DNA of 64,000 nt from Omphalotus guepiniiformis (lineage: Eukaryota > Basidiomycota > Agaricomycetes > Agaricales > Omphalotaceae): positions 248,001 through 312,000 of the forward strand of contig JAQOOI010000015.1 in the NCBI GenBank assembly GCA_028554645.1. Direction: 5' to 3'. The first letter of the stretch is position 1. Every line of letters begins with the position of its first letter. The notes beneath the pieces are model-generated. The model did no database searches, was not told the origin of the DNA, and worked only from the letters and a program-made list of their open reading frames with translations. The position numbers were made by a program, and so were the translations under genes. Positions 20,481-30,834 of the stretch are shown here, in pieces.

Positions 20481-21779
20481 TCCTATTCTTCTAGTGCTAT
20501 CTGATACATTATTCTTCACATTTTCCCTTTCCTGTGTTATAGACTATCACTTCAGTTTCTCCATTGTGTTCTTTGAGTAGATTCTCAATTAATACAACTT
20601 AGCCCCCAACCCTCATATTGTGGATCAGAGTAACTAACCCTTACCTTCTGTTCCCTAACACACATTCTCCTCTACTAGGGCAGCATTAGGAGTTGTGTAG
20701 AAGCTCTAGAGCTTATCTAGACCATGCTTCATTGTTCCTATCAGCCACAGTAAGGTACAATAACTGTTTCTTTCAAGTTTTACCCCTGTACATCTCTTTT
20801 TGGTCAGATTTGTATTCAGGTTATATTTCTTGTTTAGGATAGCTCTCAGCTTCTCCTAGGACAGTATTCTATCCCATAGTTTTGTCTAAGACCTCCAATT
20901 AAAGTGCCTTTATCTTTCATCAAGTTCAGAGGGTTACTGAATTTCAGAGAGATACTCAGATTCAGGGAGATACTCATTTTCAGTATCTAACTCCTTCCAT
21001 CATGAGTATTGAGTATCTAACTCATTTGTGTAGATGTAACTTAGAATCTACTTCTATTATTACACATTGGCATTTCATCTTAGGGACATTATGTTCACAT
21101 AGTACTCAATGTACAATATTTCTCTGGTAATACAATTTTCAAGATTGCCCATATTCTCAGCATTCAATCTTATAGTGCCAACTTAGTTAGCAAGACCAGC
21201 TGGAACTTTTAGTCAGTCCAAAGGACTCAGATAGTTGTTCAATTGAAGTGAAAATCCATCAACCCCTTGGATTACAGTCAACAACACTTGGTAGAGTCTC
21301 TAGTTATTAGAGGGTGAGTCTGACCAACTCAATCTGGTATGGAACATTGGTATTCCGACACATCTGGAGAGGCATAACTAGTATCTCTTTGTAGAACCCA
21401 TTGGTCACAGTTGCTTAGCATCAGATTCAGTACTGTAGCAATCTCTACACTTAGGCATGGTGGATACAAGTATGTTTCATGTCTTAACTAGCAGTCTGGG
21501 GTGACTCTAGTCCTTTATGTTCAGTTTCCAATGCTTGAACATCCAATATTTACTTCAATCTGATAGATTTTAGCACTGAAAGGCTTTTTGACGCAACAGC
21601 AAGTTGATCCACTTTAATGAGGTTCTGTGCCATTGAATACCGCTCTTGTCACCAGATGTGGTAGCCTTAATGCTCTCGCAACCACTTCTGGCCAAACTAC
21701 ATTGATGTGTTGGATTGTATATGTTTTATGACTGCTTAACCTTCTATATGCTGACTAATCTACCTGACAATCCAGCCAA

Positions 21780-22975
21780 ACATTACGGATTTGTAGTGTA
21801 ATGAAGAATTTGTTCTTATGTGTGCACTGTTCAGCCAGTTTTGGCCCCTCAACCGGGCCTCCAATTACATTGGTAAATATTAGTCATGCTCAATTAGTCA
21901 TCTCGTGTTGGTCATGACTGGCCATGACCGGCTTTTGGGCTGATGGTAAGCCCGATTTGGCTTAACCCTCCAAATTGGGCACTTAACCCAAATGTATAAT
22001 GACACATAAGTATTATGTGAGCCCGGATGCTCCTGCTTTGACCATAAAAACACAAATGAGACCAGAAATTCATGTCTACCAGCACTTTCAGAGGGAGGAA
22101 AATACTTTTACATTATCCAAAAAGCTAAATATGACTGCTTATTGATTAGAACTGCTGGGCTTTTCAAATATCAAGATTTAAATTAAATCATATTGGACTA
22201 ATATTGGACATACTTAATGAGCAGAACACCATAGTCTGCATGCATCAGAAACTAAATATGTAGCTTCTAGTGTGATACAGCACATACAGCAGAATCAAAT
22301 TAGCTCAAGAAAGTCTCAAATGAACATCACAGTTGAAAATTCCAGTACATCTATATTCAATACTTACATACATTGCAATTCAGAAAACTTTGGGTATAGA
22401 CTCAGACCCCTGTTGGAATCTCGTTCTATGGCTGGTATGTATTGCTTCCACTAGATCAACAACCAGTCACATACCCCAGTTTGAGAATGCAGTCAATCTC
22501 CTCAGAACTTTGTGTTTTTTTAAGATTCCCTAAAATAAATTCAGAAGAATTCAAATTACTTCACCAAGATCATAAGCTGTGTATAAGGATATTACTCAAT
22601 GCTTGAAGCTCCTACTTGTGAGTTCCATATAACAGTGCAAAAATATTAGATGCACAGAGGAATTGAACCCAGCACTAGTAGGAGGAAAAAATACATAATA
22701 AAAGTAACACACTAGACACATAGACTAAAGCAGCTTATACTTATGTACTGTACCAAGACATAATGATATACTTTTGATCCCTGTGGACTTGACATTCAAT
22801 TGGCCTTTACAGGAGCATGCAATGAAGTGTTGAACCATCTGATAGCCAGTAGGACACTTGAGCCCAAGAGAGAAAGAAAAACAAACTGAAGAATCCAGAG
22901 AAGCACCCACAGAATTCGTACCCGCTGGCATTCTTGGATGCAGGCTGACATCCCAAGTCTCCAATCCTCCTAGCA
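21780..22975 (+). repeat. Diverged copy of the dispersed repeat found at 53541-59724
   Basis: The left part (about 21780-21910) matches the head of the tandem units: TTACGGATTTGTAGTGTAATG resembles TTACGAATTCGGAGTGTAACG, followed by the same GTTCTTATG and CCAGCCA blocks. The right end (about 22915-22975) matches their tail: GAATTCGTACCCGC and GATGCAGGCTGACA. The middle is different, AT-rich and contains a SINE. No gene was recognised between 21599 and 23225. Confidence 0.5.
22640..22735 (-). repeat. tRNA-derived SINE head 1
   Basis: On the minus strand a good pol III B box, GGGTTCAATTCCTC (22657-22670), follows a weaker A-box-like TAGTCTATGTG about 60 nt upstream, the arrangement of a decayed tRNA. 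The tail was not defined. Confidence 0.45.
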
Positions 22976-23718
22976 CAGTGTCACTACTAAGCAAGCACGC
23001 TGCTCGCCGCTCCAGCCTCTCGGATAGCTCTTTCAATCTGCCCGACAGTGGTTGTTGAGGGAATGGGGTTATTTGTACGAACGACAGACATTTCAGAGCG
23101 ACTCGCTCTCCTTGACCAGCACAGTCCTGAGCCCTGAGGAGGCCGCCGTTAAAAGCTCTGTAATATAACTAGTTTTGATTAATCAGTTTAGATTAAGACC
23201 TAGATATGAACCACAATTGAACCGATGATACGACTGCAGGAATACCACTATCATTTTTGGCCTCGCGGGATTGATCACTCCAGTACAAACCTACTAAGTA
23301 CACTGTATAGCCCTAAGTTCCGCAGTGTATTATGCACATTCAATCACCAGTATATGTGTACAAAGGTGTACAAGACTGTAGAACGGCACTAAATAGGTCT
23401 TCTCAGTGTAGGTATTACCTAAGTATGCACTCAAGTAAAGCGTCGCGGCACTTGTTCTAAGGTCCGATGTGTATAACTTGATGGCCCCAATACTGTATAA
23501 ACCAACACATAGGTAACGAAGTACCGCAGCGCTACTCAGAGGGCCAGACTTAGAAACCAGGTAGCAGTAGCTCTGTGCGCTAGTCATATCTAATGACCAC
23601 TGTTGAGCCCCAGGAGGGTCTAGACGTACGATGTAACACAAAGTACTTCCGACGACGCGGAAGTAGAACACGTAAGGAGATACAGTGTTAGCGAACTACT
23701 GCGATACTTTCTAAACAC

Positions 23719-25098
23719 TGATGCGCCAATTTTCGGCACCTGCATTAAAAGCCAGGTGATTAATCATTTTAGGCATTTGCAGTGAGGGATATAGAGGGTT
23801 GAAAGGTGCCCGCCTTGTCAATCAAAATGTGTTGTGATTTGAGTAATAAAGCATGTTCTATTACCTACGGTACAACATGTGTATCAAGGTTCTAGGCTAG
23901 TCAGTACAGTTGTGATGTAGAGAATTGTTCAATAGCCATCCACTGTTGAATCAGACTCACCCAATCTCGTAACAAGAACTCTGACATCACAGCATCAATT
24001 GCATCATATAATTATTAGGAAAACATCTTCCTCCGGTCAATAAAGATTAAAAACCCGGTGGAAACTAAAAATGGATGGAACACGAAATAGAGTCAAAATA
24101 ATGGATCTAGAATAGCTCTGGGGTATTTACTCCTTAATTAATTGCCAGGAACAAAAGTTGATCGAGGAAATTTGCTTTGATTAATTGTCCGGTGAAAATT
24201 GCTTGACAAGAAACCGGTTAGGAGGTGTAAAAACTCGATCAGTAAAATTTCTCGGAATACTACTGAATTGAAGGAGTTCCTTTGACGGAACAATGTGATA
24301 CTTTGAGGGGTATAATTTCTATCAGGTGATTAATCCTATGGAACCCGGATGCCCGAGAAATGTCAAGGAAATCCGTAAAAATGAAATAAAGGGGCTGAAT
24401 ATTGCCCACAATAAAAATAATGGAATTAAAACACATTTTTGAGGTTTGCCTCATAAAATAGATCTATAACAAGTAATAATGGACATACTTGACACAGATA
24501 CTTACAACCTACGTACACGGATATAGGTATATATATATAAAACAGGACAGTTTAGCTATAATTTCCGTTTTTATTAATTTTGGACTGGCAGTATGTATAA
24601 AAGGGCAGTAACTTGGAGAGAGAAAATCCAGGAGAGTACCATAGAGTCACAGGGTCACTGGGGATCGTCTTTATAACGTGAATCGTGCCTGTGAAGGGAA
24701 ATCCTACCAAAAACATAAAGTTGCCCTGGTCTGTTTATAGTCCGGTGTTTATTGCAATATTGTATAAAGATCATTGTTGGTTGAATTGAACTGGTTGTGT
24801 TATTGGAATTGGTTGTTTGATCTTGTGGTCAATTGGTTGTGATTGTGCAGTGAACACCTGTCTTGTTCAAAACCGTCTTGTGCTACTTTTTGCCTTAGTG
24901 CATTTTAAAAGCTCAACTATAAAGTACTTGTGATAAAGATATAAAGTTCTAATAAAGAAGCCATAAGTTTGGTCGTGTGGAACCTTCGACAACGCCCCCT
25001 CAGACTCACACCTTTCAAGTGACTTGGTTGTTTTGGTTGTTTTTGGGTTTTTGTTCATTAGCCCTTTAGCAGTTCATTTCCCCGTTTCATTCTCATCA
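23719..25098 (+). mobile_element. Solo LTR, family LTR-D (1380 bp)
   Basis: Starts TGATGCGCC and ends TCTCATCA with matching TGATG/CATCA tips. It splits the element A LTR copy and is flanked by ACAC (23715-23718) and ACGC (25099-25102), a 4-bp duplication with one CpG change. A TATA box (TATAAAAG, 24596-24603) and AATAAAG (about 24951) suit a plus-strand LTR promoter and polyadenylation signal. No coding domain was seen. Confidence 0.7.
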
Positions 25099-25433
25099 AC
25101 GCGGCAAGATTATAACCCGATATAGGATACCCTGTTCCCGTGTACTATACTTCATCCCTACCTTACATGGTGCACCATATGCATCATATCACTCATAACT
25201 GTCAAGTGTTGCGACATTTGTTTGTACTATGTAAATAGAAATACTGTATATAAGAAATAGAACCTGGGCAAGGAAGGACAAGTTCCCGAGCCCCCCCATA
25301 GAGCTAATAGCATTTGTGTGTGGAAAAACTTAAGTCTCTCTGAGTGATTCGAAGTTTTAAAGTGTTAACTGTCATGTTTGTTTATAAGTCAGTGTGCCTA
25401 AGTGTTTACAAGTGGAATCATCTGGTACCGTGG

Positions 25434-27235
25434 TGTTGCGACTAAAAGCAGTCTAGGCTTGAAATCATGCAGATTGAGAAAGAATTTGGTTGTTCAAACA
25501 TTGGAAACTGAACAATGAGAACTAGAGTTCACCCAGACTGCTAGTTGAAACATGAGAACACACTTAGTTACTCAAGCCTGAGTGTAGAGTTAGCTACAGT
25601 ACATGATATGGTACTTAGCAACTGTGACCAATGGGATCATGGAGAGAGATACTAGTTTTGCCTCTCACTTGGTATTGGAGTACCAATGTTCCATGCTAAG
25701 TTGAGTTGGTCAGACCCACCCTCTAAAGACTAGAGACTCTCATGAGTGTTGTTTGATTGTAATCCAAGGGAATGATGGAAGTTACAATTCAATCTGAGAA
25801 ACATCTAAGTCCACTGGACTATCTAACTCCAGCTGGTCTTGCTAACTCAGGTTGGCTGTACAGACTGAATGCTGAGAGTGCAGACAATCTTGTATTGTTC
25901 TGACCAGAGAAATATGTTGTACATTTGGTACTATGCTTAGGATGGTGTTACAACTTGTGAACCACCTTTGTCTGTTGGCTGAAGAGGAAAAATCCTCTAA
26001 GTCATTTCTGAAGAATGGAGTTGTATACTCAAGCCATCCTACCATGGAGCTAGATGTTGATTCTGGAGTATCCCTCTGAAATGTAGCATCTAACTGAGTG
26101 ATACCCTGAACCCAGACACCCAAATAGGGAAGAATAAACGATTATTGGGACATAATACTGCCCATAGCTTGTTGCTAAAGCCAGCTAAAAGGAGAAGTAC
26201 CTCCTGGAGACAAATCAGATGCAAGATCTGGCCAGATAGACACATGTGCTACTGTACAGCTTGTGGATGATAGTAACAATGGAGTAGGGTCTAGATGACC
26301 TCTGAAACAAAGAAATAACCACTGGATATGCTAGGAACCTCACCAGCAGCCCCCAGTTAGGAAATCCAAAAGAGTTGCAAATTTCAAAATCATAAAAGAT
26401 GTTGCCATATGGCACCATTCTGGACTGATATTGCATGCTGTACACCCTGGTTAGATACCCTGGACTTGATTGCCAAGCCACTATATGGACAAAGCGATTG
26501 TTATAACAATTTTTATACCCAAGATACCTATACATGACAGTATCTAACTGAAAAATACCTACAAAAATATCTAAAAAGACACCAATCCCTGCTCAATTAG
26601 TCTTTCTGTTATCTATTCTATTTACTCTGCTCAGATTCCCTTACATTTTTGAGATTTACTATATTTATTTTCTGACCTGTATATAAGAACTACCTACTTG
26701 TAGATATTTTCCTTAAGTTAGGACTGCCTAGGCTCACTACCAAAGCAGAACTTCTTCTAGACAAAATTTGCCTGGCTCTTAGGAGTTCAGTTATAGAGAA
26801 ATATACCAGTTGTGCAAACTTCTGTAAAGTCCCTTGTGGCAAACCTTGAGAGAGATACTGAAACTGTTGCTGTCCCTGCTGTTCTGTCTGTGCTGTTCTG
26901 CCTGCTGAAACTGTTGCTGCTGCTGTTCTGATTGATACTGTCACTGTTTGGACCATTGGATCGAGTTGCCCACTCTGCTTATTGCCCTGAACCATCCCCT
27001 GAACCCCTGAGAAACTAGTTGCCCTCTGTCTTGAACTTGTGTTTTTGAGTTGCCCTGTCACTTATACCCTGTTCAGAGCGGACTTCAGACACTTGTTAGC
27101 TCAGTATTGAGTTCGATTGTCGAGTTTAACTGTGCGGAACCTTTGCCAACGCCAGCCACACCTCCACAAACCCCCCTAGAATTGAGTTAGAGGTTGTTTC
27201 TTGAGACTCCCTCTCGGTCTAATTCTTGCACATTA
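25434..27235 (+). mobile_element. Solo LTR, family LTR-C, copy 2 (1802 bp)
   Basis: Nearly identical to 13042-14834 with the same ends, TGTTGCGACT and GCACATTA. It is flanked by GTGG (25430-25433) and GCGG (27236-27239); the uninterrupted LTR of element A reads GCGG at this place, so the duplication is 4 bp with one C-to-T change. The minus-strand open frame at 26690-27061 (Gln-rich) is shared only partly by copy 1 and is not taken as a gene. Confidence 0.78.
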
Positions 27236-27689
27236 GCGGAGCCTGTGTGTGTAGTGTGAAGAAGAGTGGATCGTCTGGTCACTCGTTGAACTCGTTGTCT
27301 GGCAGCTCTGAAATCCCCCTATAACCAACTCCACTAAGTGAGAAGTTGTCTGGCATCTCCCAACAATTGTCTGGTTGTTGTACCGTTTGTAGTCACTGGT
27401 CACGGTGATTTGTTAAGTTACGTGTTAGTTCGTTTGCGTGGTGTGTAGCATAGATTCATCTGCGCCACGTCGGTTTTGACTGTTTCTCCGAGCTCCACTT
27501 ACAAAAACCTTATTCGCTTCACAGAGTTTGTTAGTCCTCCAAGCCCCACGAACTTAAAAGTCTTTGTGTGTTGTGTGTGTGTTTTGAGTGCTTGGTAGAT
27601 TCATTCGAGTTAGCTAGCACTACTTCTCATTCATACCCCATACCAAGCACATCACTGGGTCATGCAATGAAATGTAAAATTAAGTCATC

Positions 27690-27770
27690 ACACACACCGG
27701 GACTTGAATCCATAATCTTTACCTACTGAAACAACACATCATGTTATCCACTCCGTCAAATAACAATTGT
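27690..27770 (-). repeat. tRNA-derived SINE head 2
   Basis: On the minus strand an A box TGACGGAGTGG (27748-27758) and a B box GGATTCAAGTCCCGG (about 27697-27711) stand about 40 nt apart, as in a tRNA gene. It lies just outside the interrupted LTR. Confidence 0.55.
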
Positions 27771-27879
27771 TAATCTGGATATGTTGCAACAACATATGAG
27801 AACAGCAAGAGTATCTTACAAAAGTGGAATGAACTACATTTGAACTCTAGTAATATAATGATATTTGAACATAAAATGA

Positions 27880-28165
27880 ACTAGGTATTTGAACAGGAAT
27901 TGAACTGCATTTGAGCTATAGTGAATAAAATAAACAATAAACTGCATATAAACTATAATGAACTAGGTATTTGAACTGCAATTGAACTGCATTTGAAATG
28001 TTTGAATGAACTAGGTATTTGAACTGCAATTGAACTACATTTGAACTGTTTGAATAAACTGGGTATTTGAACTGCAATTGAACTGCATTTAAACTTCAGT
28101 GAACTAGATATTTGAATTGCAACTAAATTGCAACTAAATGAACCAGGTAATTGAATTAAATGGAC
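27880..28165 (+). repeat. Minisatellite with a unit of about 48 bp
   Basis: Five to six imperfect copies of GAACTAGGTATTTGAACTGC followed by AATTGAACTGCATTTGAA, for example at 27880, 27959, 28008 and 28056; later units shorten and diverge. No gene in the surrounding AT-rich 27655-28483. Confidence 0.7.
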
Positions 28166-28269
28166 TGGATGAAAGAATTGAACTGCAATAATCCAACTTA
28201 AGATGGTTTATTTCACAAAATGTTTGTTTACTATGCTATATAGCCTATTGTGTTATGCCTCTTATCCAT

Positions 28270-28345
28270 GTTTAGGTGGCTCAATGGTTTACATCTGCCA
28301 TTAATTGGTGAGATGTGCCAACAGGTCTCGGTTTGAATCTCGCAT
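28270..28345 (+). repeat. tRNA-derived SINE head 3
   Basis: A box TGGCTCAATGG (28277-28287) and B box GGTTTGAATCTC (28330-28341) spaced as in a class II tRNA. The flanks do not form a clean acceptor stem, so it is called a SINE head or tRNA relic rather than a tRNA gene. Confidence 0.55.
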
Positions 28346-28483
28346 GTGCAAAGCTGTATTTTGCTGCTTAATTATGTAATCTAGATTAAATCCAGTTCAT
28401 TAGATAATCAAGTTCAATTCTGGTTCATATTTAGGTCTAATTCTAAACTGATTAATCAGAACTGGTTCTACTTTTGAAAAGCT

Positions 28484-28825
28484 TGTTGAAACAGTCACAG
28501 TGGACTACCGGGAACAGGTCAACTACAAGACGGTAAGTGCATACTCACCAATAGCTGATAGTTTCTTGGATAGACAAGCAGTAGAGGTCGAACTTGAGTA
28601 AGTATTCAACTTGTCGTCCTTGCTGGACGACCTACTACTTTTATATCTAAAATACATGGTCCGTGCTCATGTATGTAAAGTAGCGTATGATTAAGAAGTA
28701 CTAGTATCTATAATACTGTCCAATAGCTATAATTCCTCTTGGGAATTTAGCGTAATCATACTTGCATATTCATGCGATGTCAGACTACTGTACGTATACG
28801 TCTACACTAAGCAGATATTCCAACA
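28484..28825 (-). repeat. 3' LTR of the copia element
   Basis: 342 bp, TGTTG...CAACA, about 98% identical to 36048-36389. Immediately outside on the plus strand is the duplicated target AAGCT. Confidence 0.93.
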
Positions 28826-28834
28826 CTCCCCCTT
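28826..28834 (-). promoter_or_regulatory. Polypurine tract of the copia element
   Basis: On the minus strand AAGGGGGAG abuts the 3' LTR, the position of the plus-strand DNA primer. Confidence 0.65.
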
Positions 28835-28882
28835 GCGAAGAACATGTACATAATGTTTCAAAAGCATAATCATAAAGCATAT

Positions 28883-30834
28883 TTACTTGAAGAACTCGAT
28901 GTTTAAGTAGGAGACGTGTTGCCAAAATAAAGTAGCTCCTAAGTTCTTCGTAAGTAGATCTGTGGTCTGCTGATCAGTAGGTACATAAAGAAGTTCGATC
29001 TGTTTTGATTTGACCCATTCTCGGATTTGATGATATCGAACATCAATGTGTTTCGTACGTTTGTCAGCAACAGGGTTTGATGCGATAAACAGTGACCCTT
29101 GATTGTCACCTAATAAGGCAACATATTTGACATCAAAGCCTAACTCGGTTAGAATAGACTTTAGCCAAATGATCTGCTTCCCAGCTCCGCTAAGCGAGAT
29201 GTATTCTGCTTCTGTACTGGAAGCGGTAACGACCTTCTGTAATTGTGACTTCCATGTGATAGGCGCGCTGGCAAGGAATATGATATTTCCTGTTTGGGAG
29301 CGTCGCGTATCTGGACATTGTGCGTAGTCACTATCGGAGAAAGCCATTAGACCTAATCCTTCTTTTCCATCATAAACCATCCTATATTTATTTGTGCCTC
29401 GCAGGTACCGTAAAACATACATTGCCCATTGGTCATGTTGTTGTGAAGGATTTATTGAGTACTGTGATAGCTTCGTGACAGCATAAGCAATGTCTGGTCT
29501 CGTGCCAAGCATTAAGTAGGGCAAAGATCTGATAACACGTTGATATTGAGTGCGAAGTTTTAGATCAACATCTTGTGTGTTCTTCCCTTGTTTGAAGTTT
29601 GTGGGAAGAGGGGTAGAAGCAACCTTTGCATCCCACATGCCGAAGCGTCTCACAATCTTCTCGAGATATGCAGTTTGATCTAGATATAATCTTCGATTCT
29701 CTCGGTCACGGGTTATGCGCATTGACAAGAATTCTTCGGGTTCGCCTAGGTCTCGGCATTCCCAGGTATCCATAAAGCGCTGTTTGAGTTCTCTCATCAG
29801 CTTCTTATCTGGACCCATAAACATTGCATCATCGACATAGACTAGAGCAATCACCAATTGGTTGCCTTGTTGATAGATGAATAGTCCGGCATCAACTTGA
29901 CTACGTTTAAAGCCTAACTTCTTCATCGACTGTTCACATTCGCGCCACCAGGCTAATAATGCCTGTTTAAGTCCATATAAAGCGTGTTTTAATCTCCAAG
30001 CTTTATTCCCCTTCCGGAAGCCCTCAGTTCCATATATATCTCCTCGTCTAGCTTGCCGTACAAGAAGGCAGTTTTAACATCTAGCGCCTCGATGTCCCAA
30101 TCTTCGAGAGCTGCTATTGCCAAAAGGAGACGAACTGTTTCGTATCGAACGACAGGGGAAAACAGTTCATTGTAATCTATTCCATCCACTTGAGAGAATC
30201 CCTTAGCAACAAGACGTGCGCGATATCGGCCATCTTTCTTTTTATTGAATACCCATCTACATTTAATTGCTTTCCGATCTGCCAGTAAATCGACTTCTTC
30301 ATAAACATTCCGCTTCTTTAAAGCTTCTATTTCTTCGTGACAACCTTGGAACCATGGTTTTTGTTCTGATCTCGGAAGACGTAAGATGTCTTTATAATCC
30401 CATTCTTTAATTACATCACTTTCAGGAATTTCCGATTGGTTCATAAGGTGCGCAATGTAAGCAACTCCCCCTTCCTGAGCACATCTGGATAGAGAGGCTT
30501 CTCAAGCAGTCTCATCCGATGGTCCAGATTGGGAAGGATCTGGTTCAGTACGTGATCCCAAATTGCCCTGACACCGTAAGGTGTCAATGGCATGTGTCCG
30601 ACGGTGAAATTGTCAGTCAGTCATTTGTTGTGACTGAATAGGGTCACTACGTTCACCATATATGTTGCCTTCACGTAGAGGAGGCCTTAGAGCATGTCAA
30701 GGGCGGAGACACACTGGTGGAGTAGTAGGTTCGTTAGGAGGAGCTGGTAGAGTCTCTCGAGGAGACCGTAAAGGAGAACGAGGCGGTACAGTCGGTAGAG
30801 GAGGTGGTGTGGCTCCTCGACGTGTACGATGTTC
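28883..30834 (-). pseudogene. Copia reverse transcriptase and RNase H (broken)
   Basis: The RT begins with [20 protein letters not shown] and [18 protein letters not shown] (30444 down to about 30020), shifts frame near 30020 after MEL by what looks like a one-base loss, and resumes with ALYGLKQ and the active box LVYVDDAMF. RNase H follows (DSDYAQCPDTRRSQTG, ASSTEAEYISLS). Upstream, 30835-30445 is an Arg/Pro-rich linker in the same frame as integrase and RT but with four TGA codons. The catalytic residues remain, so only the frame is lost. Confidence 0.87.

Larger units (their letters stand above)
11541..21598 (-). mobile_element. Ty3/gypsy element B, decayed, with its 5' LTR; truncated by element A
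   Basis: On the minus strand: LTR from 21598 to somewhere near 19900, gag from 19770, protease near 15600, RT-RNase H down to 11541, where element A interrupts the frame. Integrase and 3' LTR are absent and, if A is a simple insertion, should lie beyond A to the left of the window. Apart from the inserted LTR-C (13042-14834), one frame runs from 19770 to 11541 without a frameshift but with eight TGA and one TAG stops. The element is therefore dead, and mainly by point transitions. Confidence 0.82.
19900..21598 (-). repeat. 5' LTR of element B (inner end uncertain)
   Basis: The outer end at 21598 reads TGTTGCGTCAAAAAGCC on the minus strand, closely matching the start of LTR-C (TGTCGCGACTAAAAGC), and similarity continues for about 400 bp to near 21190. 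A TATA box at 20116-20123 lies about 350 bp before the gag ATG. The 3' end of the LTR could not be fixed: no clear TGG primer site was found, and candidates ending in CA occur between 19850 and 19945. Confidence 0.6.
23226..27654 (+). repeat. Decayed solo LTR of the element A family, interrupted twice
   Basis: Three pieces, 23226-23718, 25099-25433 and 27236-27654, together match the 1240-bp element A LTR in reverse orientation, from TGATACGAC to CACATCA. The gaps are occupied by LTR-D (23719-25098) and LTR-C copy 2 (25434-27235). Many CpG sites of the element A copy are TG or CA here, for example CCGCGG to CCGCAG and TCGTCTGG to TTGTCTGG. Flanking target duplications are no longer clear. Confidence 0.85.

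Noticed and set aside
20932..21040. Further small inverted repeats such as AGATACT/AGTATCT
   Set aside because: They lack the conserved loop and spacing of the hairpin array; left out of it.
26690..27061. Gln-rich minus-strand frame in LTR-C
   Set aside because: Broken in the near-identical copy at 14400-14660 and located in an LTR leader with a CTG/CAG tract; not taken as a gene.
28262..28365. Functional tRNA gene
   Set aside because: A and B boxes are present but no clean acceptor stem could be drawn; a SINE head or relic fits better.
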